The notes under the pieces are model-generated. The model made no database searches and had not been told where the DNA came from. It worked only from the letters and a program-made list of their open reading frames with translations. A stretch of DNA of 6,712 bases from Nitrospirota bacterium (GTDB lineage Bacteria > Nitrospirota > Thermodesulfovibrionia > Thermodesulfovibrionales > Magnetobacteriaceae): assembly GCA_015233485.1 (NCBI GenBank), contig JADFXO010000211.1, forward strand, positions 1 through 6,712, read 5' to 3'. Made by a program: the position numbers and the translations under genes. Positions 1 to 3,493 of this stretch are shown here, one piece after another (the stretch's first letter is position 1; each line of letters starts with the position of its first letter).

Positions 1-33
1 AAGATGGTGCTCTTCCAACTGAGCCATATGGGC
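1..33 (-). tRNA. partial tRNA, 5' half only (anticodon off the window)
   Basis: Read on the minus strand, this is a normal tRNA 5' half: a 7-nt acceptor strand GCCCATA, TG, a D-arm with stem GCTC/GAGC around AGTTGGAA, one A, the 5' anticodon-stem strand CCATC, then TT (positions 32 and U33). The window ends just before the anticodon, so the amino acid cannot be assigned. It is the last array member visible here and lies 9 nt after the Thr tRNA. Confidence 0.85.
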
Positions 34-42
34 AAATAAAAA

Positions 43-116
43 AGCCGATGAAGGGGTTCGAACCCCCGCCCTACGGTTTACGAAACCGTTGCTACTACCA
101 ACTGAGCTACATCGGC
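43..116 (-). tRNA. tRNA-Thr (anticodon CGT)
   Basis: A full cloverleaf is readable. The acceptor GCCGATG/CATCGGC pairs 7 of 7, the anticodon stem ACGGT/ACCGT pairs 5 of 5, and the loop TTCGTAA gives anticodon CGT, reading ACG (Thr). The T-loop is TTCGAAC, with two G-U pairs at the base of its stem, and the D-stem has one mismatch. Position 73 is T and no CCA is encoded (a T-run follows), so CCA must be added after transcription, unlike in most neighbours. Confidence 0.9.
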
Positions 117-123
117 ATTGAAA

Positions 124-200
124 TGGTAGGCGCTGACGGGCTCGAACCGCCGAATCTTCTGGATGTAAGCCAGATATTCTTCCAACTGAAATAAGGCGGC
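124..200 (-). tRNA. tRNA-Val-like (anticodon TAC), acceptor stem does not pair
   Basis: The anticodon stem TCTGG/CCAGA is perfect and the loop CTTACAT gives anticodon TAC, reading GTA/GTG (Val). The T-arm (GGCGG, loop TTCGAGC, CCGTC) pairs with one G-U, and A73 plus CCA are encoded. The acceptor stem is broken: the 5' strand GCCGCCT against the 3' strand AGCGCCT makes only two Watson-Crick pairs next to the core plus one possible wobble. The D-stem is AU-rich with one mismatch. The 5' end was set by counting back from the D-arm. The anticodon arm nearly copies that of the CAT tRNA at 1123-1199. It may be decaying, or need repair or an unusual fold to work. Confidence 0.65.
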
Positions 201-205
201 AAAAC

Positions 206-283
206 TGGGGTGGCGGATCAGAGTCGAACTGACATCATCTACGTTCACAGCGTAGGGCTTTAACCATTTAAGCTACCGTCACC
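206..283 (-). tRNA. tRNA-His (anticodon GTG)
   Basis: The anticodon stem CTACG/CGTAG is perfect and the loop CTGTGAA gives GTG (His). The histidine hallmark is present: an extra 5' G at position -1 that can face C73, followed by encoded CCA. The acceptor GTGACGG/CCGCCAC pairs except for one A-C mismatch at the fourth pair. The D-stem is GCTT/AAGC. The T-arm GTCAG-TTCGACT-CTGAT pairs with one G-U. It lies 6 nt downstream of the stop codon of the ORF at 290-646. Confidence 0.92.
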
Positions 284-289
284 ATAAAC

Positions 290-646
290 TTATTTATCCC
301 TGTGCCAATCGTTCCATCGCTTACCCTTTTCTTCAACAAGCTTTCGGGCCTCCCAGAACGCCTTTTGGCTATCTTTGCAAGCACCACCATAAATCGAATC
401 ACAGCTACACTGATTTTCAAAATTCTTGCAAGTTCCACCTGTAATGCGATCAATGGCCTTTATACTTTTTTCGATATTCCGCAGAGCAGTATTGTATACG
501 ATATCAAACAAAATGCTCTCGTTTACCAGTAAGTCTGAACCATCATCATAATGGCCCCAACAAGCGTCAAGAACATGATGCGCCATCAACAAATCCTGCT
601 TACACTCAGTAAAGCAACCTCTTTTCGTCCATACATCCTCCTTCAT
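290..646 (-). CDS. hypothetical protein inside the tRNA array (118 aa)
   Basis: No recognised family. The protein is small, soluble-looking and rich in charged residues and cysteine; four Cys sit in the C-terminal half (GGTC, NQCSC, GGAC), which could bind metal, but no standard zinc-finger spacing is clear. A helical stretch (YNTALRNIEKSIKAIDRI) precedes them. It fills the gap between tRNA-Ser(CGA) and tRNA-His in the same transcript. The open frame runs upstream through two tRNA-Ser genes, so the start must be downstream of them. ATG 646 is the first outside the tRNA but lies 5 nt after the tRNA CCA and has no upstream Shine-Dalgarno. An in-frame ATG at 586 (98 aa, MAHHVLDACWG) is preceded by AGGA at 7 nt and is a real alternative. 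An AAGGAGG inside the first codons serves no in-frame start. Coding is likely, the start uncertain. Confidence 0.65.
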   Translation of the reverse strand: MKEDVWTKRGCFTECKQDLLMAHHVLDACWGHYDDGSDLLVNESILFDIVYNTALRNIEKSIKAIDRITGGTCKNFENQCSCDSIYGGACKDSQKAFWEARKLVEEKGKRWNDWHRDK

Positions 647-651
647 TTGAA

Positions 652-738
652 TGGCGGAGACAAGAGGAATCGAACCTCTGGAGCCTTTCAGCTTTACATG
701 TTCTCGAAACATGCCCCTCGACCAACCGGACTGTCTCC
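652..738 (-). tRNA. tRNA-Ser (anticodon CGA)
   Basis: A class II tRNA with a long variable arm. The acceptor GGAGACA/TGTCTCC pairs 7 of 7. The anticodon stem CATGT/ACATG is perfect and the loop TTCGAGA gives CGA, reading TCG (Ser). The T-arm is AGAGG-TTCGATT-CCTCT. Position 73 is G, the bacterial serine discriminator, followed by encoded CCA. The ORF at 290-646 would begin only 5 nt after this CCA. Confidence 0.93.
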
Positions 739-743
739 AAAAC

Positions 744-830
744 TGGCGGAGGATGAGAGACTCGAACTCCCATAGCCTTTCGGCTTGTCCCGCCTCAAAC
801 GGGATGGCGTACCAATTCGCCAAATCCTCC
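744..830 (-). tRNA. tRNA-Ser (anticodon TGA by structure; Leu-like features)
   Basis: A class II tRNA: acceptor GGAGGAT/ATCCTCC 7 of 7, D-stem GGC/GCC around AATTGGTA, a variable arm with stem AGCC/GGCT, T-loop TTCGAGT, then G73 and encoded CCA. The anticodon stem TCCCG/CGGGA is perfect and its 7-nt loop TTTGAGG puts TGA at 34-36, reading TCA (Ser). G73 supports serine. Two things are odd: residue 37 is G rather than A, and the loop contains TTGAGG, the sequence found in Leu(GAG) loops but shifted by one position. The D-loop is also Leu-like. Ser is the better call. Confidence 0.78.
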
Positions 831-836
831 TTAAAA

Positions 837-910
837 TGGAAGGCGTAGAGGGACTCGAACCCCCGGTGCTTGGGTTGCGGCCAAGTGAATTTCCACTTTT
901 CTATACGCCT
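837..910 (-). tRNA. tRNA-Cys (anticodon GCA) with C33
   Basis: The acceptor AGGCGTA/TACGCCT pairs 7 of 7. The anticodon stem CTTGG/CCAAG is perfect and the loop CCGCAAC gives anticodon GCA (Cys). Position 73 is T, the cysteine discriminator identity element, and CCA is encoded. The T-loop is TTCGAGT. Position 33, almost always U, is C here; this could weaken decoding. The D-arm is short and A-rich. Confidence 0.88.
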
Positions 911-925
911 GTAAAATTCTTTGCC

Positions 926-1000
926 TTTCAGTCTCCACCCTTTTGGGCTTGTGGGCGTGCTGCAACGCCCCGTTTTTCGATCTTACGATCTACACTGAAA
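926..1000 (-). ncRNA. cloverleaf-like structured RNA element, not a normal tRNA
   Basis: A 7-bp stem TTTCAGT (1000-994) with ACTGAAA (932-926) closes 61 nt that contain three hairpins in series. They are GATC-GTAA-GATC (a GNRA-type GUAA tetraloop), GGGCGT/ACGCCC with a 6-nt loop, and GCCC-AAAA-GGGT. The total of 75 nt and the 7-bp closing stem resemble a tRNA, but there is no T-loop, no D-loop GG and no anticodon-type loop, so it is not an ordinary tRNA. It begins where the anticodon loop of the tRNA 5' half at 1005-1034 should be, and ends 15 nt before tRNA-Cys. Function unknown; it could be a processing element, a remnant, or an independent small RNA. Confidence 0.5.
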
Positions 1001-1122
1001 TGTGCCCGGTGTGCTACCACTACACCACATTCGCTGGCCTTCCATGACTCTTGACCACCCGTGTGCGCAATCACGACTCTGGTAACGCGAATGGCTGGAT
1101 TTGAACCAACCCCTCCGAGAAT
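1001..1122 (-). tRNA. candidate permuted tRNA: 3' half lies upstream of 5' half
   Basis: In transcription order the 3' half comes first: anticodon-stem strand CTCGG (1119-1115), AGGG, T-arm GTTGG-TTCAAAT-CCAGC, acceptor strand CATTCGC (1093-1087) and G73. After about 51 further nt comes the 5' half: acceptor strand GCGAATG (1034-1028), TG, D-arm GTGT-AGTGGTA-GCAC, A, and anticodon-stem strand CCGGG (1009-1005). Across the rearrangement the acceptor pairs 7 of 7 (GCGAATG/CATTCGC) and the anticodon stem 5 of 5 with one G-U (CCGGG/CTCGG), so these are halves of one tRNA. The 3' half begins 3 nt after the CCA of the preceding tRNA. The anticodon cannot be read: loop residues next to CCGGG are CACA, next to CTCGG ATT, and no U33 is obvious. 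It may be a functional permuted gene or the relic of a tandem duplication with two deletions. Confidence 0.5.
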
Positions 1123-1199
1123 TGGTAGCAACAAAGGGACTCGAACCCTTGACCTTCTGGATATGAGCCAGACGCTTCTACCGACTGAGCTATGTTGCT
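1123..1199 (-). tRNA. tRNA with CAT anticodon (elongator Met or Ile2)
   Basis: The acceptor AGCAACA/TGTTGCT pairs 7 of 7, starting with a normal A1-T72 pair, so it is not an initiator. The anticodon stem TCTGG/CCAGA is perfect and the loop CTCATAT gives CAT. The T-arm is AAGGG-TTCGAGT-CCCTT, followed by A73 and encoded CCA. A CAT anticodon with A73 fits elongator Met, or Ile2 if C34 is modified to lysidine by the host; sequence alone does not decide. Its anticodon arm differs from that of the Val-like tRNA at 124-200 by only two loop bases. Confidence 0.9.
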
Positions 1200-1203
1200 A
1201 AAA

Positions 1204-1278
1204 TGGTTGCGGGTTGGCGAGTTGAACGCCATCTCAAGGTTATGAGCCTTGCATCCTACCAGATTAGACGAACCCGCG
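1204..1278 (-). tRNA. tRNA-fMet (initiator, anticodon CAT)
   Basis: The loop CTCATAA gives anticodon CAT on the stem CAAGG/CCTTG. The acceptor CGCGGGT/ACCCGCA pairs at six positions and has C1 opposite A72, the unpaired first position that marks bacterial initiator tRNAs and allows formylation. A73 and CCA are encoded; the T-arm is TGGCG-TTCAACT-CGCCA. It departs from the textbook initiator in that only two of the three G-C pairs at the base of the anticodon loop are kept (A29-T41 replaces one) and the D-stem has T11-A24. Initiator is still the best reading. Confidence 0.78.
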
Positions 1279-1306
1279 ATAATTTGTGTGCAACCAACTG
1301 CATAAA

Positions 1307-1382
1307 TGGCTGGTGCGGTGGGCCTCGAACCCACAACCTCACGGTTAACAGCCGCGTGCTCGGCCAATCGAGCTGCACACCA
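1307..1382 (-). tRNA. tRNA-Asn (anticodon GTT)
   Basis: The acceptor TGGTGTG/CGCACCA pairs 7 of 7 with one T-G. The D-stem is GCTC/GAGC, and the anticodon stem CGCGG/CCGTG has one G-T. The loop CTGTTAA gives GTT (Asn). The T-arm is GTGGG-TTCGAGG-CCCAC. G73 is the expected asparagine discriminator and CCA is encoded. The 28-nt gap to the initiator tRNA (1279-1306) shows no recognisable feature. Confidence 0.93.
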
Positions 1383-1388
1383 ATAAAA

Positions 1389-1461
1389 TCGGGAAAGAGG
1401 AATTTGAATCCCCACTTCATGCTCCCAAAGCACGAATGCTACCAGATTACACCATTTCCCG
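1389..1461 (-). tRNA. tRNA-Pro (anticodon TGG)
   Basis: The first tRNA of the array. The acceptor CGGGAAA/TTTCCCG pairs 7 of 7 and begins with the C1-G72 pair typical of proline tRNAs. The anticodon stem CGTGC/GCATG has one G-T, and the loop TTTGGGA gives TGG, reading CCA (Pro). The T-loop is TTCAAAT, then A73. CCA is not encoded. The gene lies about 40 nt downstream of the terminator at 1501-1533. Confidence 0.92.
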
Positions 1462-1500
1462 TTAAGTTCTACGCGCTTTCGTTATGTCAAAGAACACATT

Positions 1501-1533
1501 AAAATAAAAAAGCCCCCGAGGTTTCTCGGAGGC
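1501..1533 (-). terminator. intrinsic terminator in front of the tRNA array
   Basis: On the minus strand, GCCTCCGAG (1533-1525) pairs with CTCGGGGGC (1520-1512) over 9 bp with one T-G, closed by loop AAAC and followed by TTTTTTATTTT. It stands between the promoter at 1735-1763 and all tRNA genes, so either it ends a short separate RNA or the array depends on read-through. Its 5' arm can alternatively pair with 1572-1582. Confidence 0.9.
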
Positions 1534-1692
1534 TTCCTGTGATAACCAAGGTTACTATCTTGCGTTATTTTAGGAAACCTCCATGTCTCGGATACGAATT
1601 AATACTATCATTAAGGCGTAACCCTGACATGACCAATGCTGTCGTAAAACAGCTTGGTTCCTGCCACTTCGCATGTTTTGATATATGGGTTA
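1528..1692 (-). promoter_or_regulatory. structured leader with candidate antiterminator
   Basis: The leader RNA can form a long bulged hairpin. TAACCC (1692-1687) pairs with GGGTTA (1624-1619), ACATG (1676-1672) with CATGT (1631-1627), and ACCAAGCTGT (1658-1649) with ACAGC-A-TTGGT (1642-1632, one bulged A). Downstream, GGAGGTTTCCT (1582-1572) pairs with AGGAAGCCTCC (1538-1528) over 11 bp with one T-G. That stem takes six bases of the terminator's 5' arm, so the two structures exclude each other. AGGAACC (1662-1656) could in turn pair with GGTTTCCT, giving a third state. This is the layout of a transcription attenuator or riboswitch. No known class is recognised and no ligand is proposed. Confidence 0.55.
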
Positions 1693-1702
1693 TTCTTTGC
1701 AC
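1565..1702 (-). CDS. possible 45-aa leader peptide (GTG start)
   Basis: A GTG-start frame begins 5 nt after AGGAG, about 26 nt after the expected transcription start from the promoter at 1735-1763. It codes for 45 residues with no recognised similarity (contains KHAKWQEPSCFTTALVMSG). Its stop codon lies just past the 5' arm of the candidate antiterminator stem (1572-1582), so a ribosome finishing this frame would cover that arm. This fits a leader peptide controlling attenuation, but the same bases also form extensive hairpins and the frame may be chance. There is no run of one codon type matching the downstream tRNAs. Confidence 0.35.
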   Translation of the reverse strand: MQRITHISKHAKWQEPSCFTTALVMSGLRLNDSINSYPRHGGFLK

Positions 1703-1734
1703 AATTTCTCCTAAAGTGAATTAATCGTAGTTAT

Positions 1735-1763
1735 AATATATAAAAAAAATTTCAATCTGTCAA
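1735..1763 (-). promoter_or_regulatory. promoter for the leader and tRNA array
   Basis: A consensus -35 TTGACA (1763-1758), a 17-nt T-rich spacer, and -10 TATATT (1740-1735), in a very AT-rich stretch without a gene. It matches the promoter at 3380-3408 exactly in both hexamers and in spacing. Expected transcription start is near 1728. It drives the structured leader and, with read-through, the tRNA genes. Confidence 0.75.
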
Positions 1764-1785
1764 TATGTTTTTATAAATATTTTTT

Positions 1786-1878
1786 TTATTTTCCCAAATA
1801 CTGCGAAATTATTACAATCAACACTCCGACGGCAATCCAGAAAAATATCTTCCAATCACTGCGGCTTGCCAGCTTCAT
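1786..1878 (-). CDS. 30-aa single-TM protein overlapping the holin gene
   Basis: ATG at 1878 in a different frame overlaps the last 23 nt of the holin-like gene, with GGAAG 6 nt upstream. The 30 residues are a charged N-terminus (MKLASRSDWK) followed by one hydrophobic span at about residues 11-27 (IFFWIAVGVLIVIIS) and a short QYLGK tail. The clean pattern of one membrane helix flanked by polar ends, and the coupled position, suggest a real small membrane protein, perhaps a lysis accessory or holin regulator. No homologue is recognised and short AT-rich frames can look hydrophobic by chance. No terminator follows before the next promoter. Confidence 0.5.
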   Translation of the reverse strand: MKLASRSDWKIFFWIAVGVLIVIISQYLGK

Positions 1879-2149
1879 TATTTTCTTCCAGTTTCTGCGG
1901 TGTCGGAGCAGAAAGAGCGTCAATCGTTTTAGTCTTGTCGTGAGAATCTTTAGACGATCCAAAATAGAAAGATACTATTTGGGTAACAATAGATGTAGCG
2001 CTTCCAAGAACAAAAAGAATTATGTCCTTTTCCGTTCCAGCCACACCTCTGAACAAAATAGCATAGAACAAAACAAATACGGCAACTACAATACCTATAG
2101 CAAGGATGGACTGAACTGCTTTTTGTAGTGCTTCCATGATTGCTCCCAT
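1856..2149 (-). CDS. holin-like two-TM protein (97 aa)
   Basis: Probable phage holin, which would form lesions in the inner membrane at the end of infection. Two hydrophobic helices are visible at about residues 12-34 (SILAIGIVVAVFVLFYAILF) and 42-64 (DIILFVLGSATSIVTQIVSF), joined by a short charged loop, with a hydrophilic charged C-terminus. The second helix ends in a FYFGSSKDS segment, a pattern known from small phage membrane proteins annotated as holins. Length and topology fit. The start ATG 2149 has GGAGG at 6 nt; an internal ATG at 2137 might give a second, shorter form, as in dual-start holins. It follows a 255-aa membrane protein and overlaps a 30-aa TM frame. No endolysin is present in this window, so the lysis role is inferred from the sequence alone. 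Confidence 0.65.
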   Translation of the reverse strand: MGAIMEALQKAVQSILAIGIVVAVFVLFYAILFRGVAGTEKDIILFVLGSATSIVTQIVSFYFGSSKDSHDKTKTIDALSAPTPQKLEENNEAGKPQ

Positions 2150-2175
2150 CGTTTACCTCCAATAATATTATACCA

Positions 2176-2943
2176 CTACTTTTTATCTTTGCCAATAATT
2201 TTCAAGCAAAAATTTTCAAGCTCTTTTTTCATCCTGTCTTTTTCTGTTTCGGTTTCCTTAATTACCCTAACAGCATTGCTGTAAATATCAAACGCAAAAT
2301 CGGTGAAGCTATACTTTAGTCTGAAAACAGAAGCCTTTACTTCTTCTCTCGGAACAACCATTTTACCGCTTATATACCACCTATCAACAGTTTGCACAGA
2401 AAGATCGAAAAAATAATTGCATTTGTCTTTTACATACACCCTGAATTCGGTATCACTTAAATCAACAAACCCATTGTTTATAAAAGACACTCTAACTCTT
2501 TTTTTGATTTCATCATTCAATAAAGAATCAATGTACCTTTCATAAATCTGGTAATCATCACTTACAGGCACACCAGTATTAATTTTCTCCAAAAGTAATT
2601 CCGAAAAATTATTCATCAGAATAGACTTTATAATTATAAATTTTTCCTCCACATAACTCATCTGCTTATCGAGCTTAACTACGTTTTCGAGATAGCACAT
2701 CCTTGTCACCAACTCTGTTGTCTTTGATACTACATGAAAAAAGTCGGAGCTAAAAGGACAGTCCAAATGAGGGATTTTTCTGTTTTTACCAACAGAAAAA
2801 CAAAATTTACCTATTTTAACCGTTGGCTTTAAAGCTATGCATACAAGCAAAAACAAGCACGTTATCAAAACCAACAGCGAAGAAATCTGCCCAAAATGAA
2901 ATTTCTCTAAGAATTCAAAGAACCCTTTCCACATTGCTTCCAT
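2176..2943 (-). CDS. single-pass membrane protein of unknown function (255 aa)
   Basis: Not recognised. A hydrophobic segment at about residues 19-39 (QISSLLVLITCLFLLVCIAL) follows a short aromatic N-terminus and is the only membrane span. The remaining 215 residues are hydrophilic, mixed helix and strand, with a highly charged C-terminal helix (KETETEKDRMKKELENF). This suggests one membrane anchor with a large soluble domain; which side it faces is unclear. ATG 2943 has GGAG a few nt upstream and overlaps the end of the RusA-like gene by 37 nt; an in-frame ATG at 2934 is also possible. The gene ends 26 nt before the holin-like gene, so it may belong to a membrane or lysis group, but no spanin or endolysin motif is visible. 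Confidence 0.8.
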   Translation of the reverse strand: MEAMWKGFFEFLEKFHFGQISSLLVLITCLFLLVCIALKPTVKIGKFCFSVGKNRKIPHLDCPFSSDFFHVVSKTTELVTRMCYLENVVKLDKQMSYVEEKFIIIKSILMNNFSELLLEKINTGVPVSDDYQIYERYIDSLLNDEIKKRVRVSFINNGFVDLSDTEFRVYVKDKCNYFFDLSVQTVDRWYISGKMVVPREEVKASVFRLKYSFTDFAFDIYSNAVRVIKETETEKDRMKKELENFCLKIIGKDKK

Positions 2944-3371
2944 TTATACTCTCCAGTTGCATCGAGTTCTACTGTTTCACCTTGTTCTGGATACATAATC
3001 TTTATTATTATTCCGAACTCTACGTCCTTTTTACCAAGATCGACAGCTCTAACTTGATTATATCTTCTTGTCACCCATTTTGGGGAATCTTCGTATATCC
3101 ACCCATTCTGCTTCAAAAAATCGAAAACAGGCTTTAGCCCCCACGAAAAATTTTCGTCATCGTATTTCTTGCATCCTTTTGGCATTACCCGTGTTATCTC
3201 AACTATAACATGCTTCTTAAAAATATCTTTTGGAACATCTGGTGTAAGGAAAAACCATGATATATCACGAAATATACGATCTCTGTATCCTTTCTTGTGT
3301 GCCCAATGACGACCAGCCAACTGGTTTCCAGACTTGATTAAAATAGGCACTGATCTTTCAATTGTTATCAT
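2907..3371 (-). CDS. rusA: RusA-like Holliday-junction endonuclease (154 aa)
   Basis: RusA-family enzymes are metal-dependent dimeric nucleases that cut Holliday junctions and branched DNA; in phages they act in recombination and in clearing branches before packaging. The diagnostic core is at residues 71-95: DDEN (71-74), GLK (78-80), FDFL (83-86), then a Gly and YED (93-95), matching the family pattern D-x-D-N...K...D..L...G...DD. The second metal-binding Asp of DxDN is Glu here (E73), a conservative change seen in some phage members. The length is slightly above E. coli RusA (about 120 aa), with a C-terminal extension from about residue 130. It is first in its transcript: the promoter -10 ends 8 nt before ATG 3371 and no Shine-Dalgarno fits between, so translation may be leaderless or begin at GTG 3350. 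Confidence 0.85.
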   Translation of the reverse strand: MITIERSVPILIKSGNQLAGRHWAHKKGYRDRIFRDISWFFLTPDVPKDIFKKHVIVEITRVMPKGCKKYDDENFSWGLKPVFDFLKQNGWIYEDSPKWVTRRYNQVRAVDLGKKDVEFGIIIKIMYPEQGETVELDATGEYKWKQCGKGSLNS

Positions 3372-3379
3372 ACCGTTTA

Positions 3380-3408
3380 AATATATCAGAAAAATTTTAC
3401 ATTGTCAA
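3380..3408 (-). promoter_or_regulatory. promoter for rusA, membrane protein and holin genes
   Basis: -35 TTGACA (3408-3403), 17-nt spacer, -10 TATATT (3385-3380). It lies between the terminator of the upstream operon and ATG 3371. The expected start site is about 3373, 0-3 nt before the ATG. Hexamers and spacing are identical to those of the promoter at 1735-1763. Confidence 0.78.
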
Positions 3409-3411
3409 TCT

Positions 3412-3462
3412 AAAAAGAAACCCCCTGCACTTACGATGGTTGGTTTATAAGTTTACAGAGGG
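3412..3462 (-). terminator. intrinsic terminator of the racemase/ligase operon
   Basis: CCCTCTG (3462-3456) pairs with CAGGGGG (3427-3421) over 7 bp with one T-G. An inner stem ACTTA/TAAGT stacks above, and the hairpin is followed by TTTCTTTTT. It lies about 30 nt after the stop codon of the 131-aa gene and directly before the next promoter, so the two transcription units are separated here. Confidence 0.75.
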
Positions 3463-3493
3463 CTTCTACAAGAGCAACAGCGCCCTTGAACGG

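Noticed and set aside
647..823. Upstream extension of the 290-646 reading frame to 177 aa
   Set aside because: It runs through the two tRNA-Ser genes, which are complete and well paired; the openness is incidental.
1001..1122. Group I intron or permuted intron-exon arrangement around the split tRNA
   Set aside because: Only 3 nt separate the 3' half from the preceding tRNA, so there is no room for an intron 3' part, and 926-1000 is far too small for a group I core.
1001..1122. Two-piece (permuted) tmRNA
   Set aside because: The halves contain a normal D-arm and anticodon stem and no tag-peptide frame, unlike tmRNA.
1071..1433. 120-aa minus-strand frame
   Set aside because: Covers the CAT tRNA, fMet and Asn tRNAs and a tRNA half; there is no coding evidence beyond an open frame.
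1462..1490. Perfect TTGACA (1490-1485) as a separate promoter for the tRNA array
   Set aside because: No acceptable -10 at 16-18 nt, and a start would fall inside tRNA-Pro.
926..1735. GOLLD or ROOL type giant phage RNA near tRNAs
   Set aside because: The available non-tRNA stretches (75 and about 220 nt) are much shorter than these RNAs and no conserved element was recognised.
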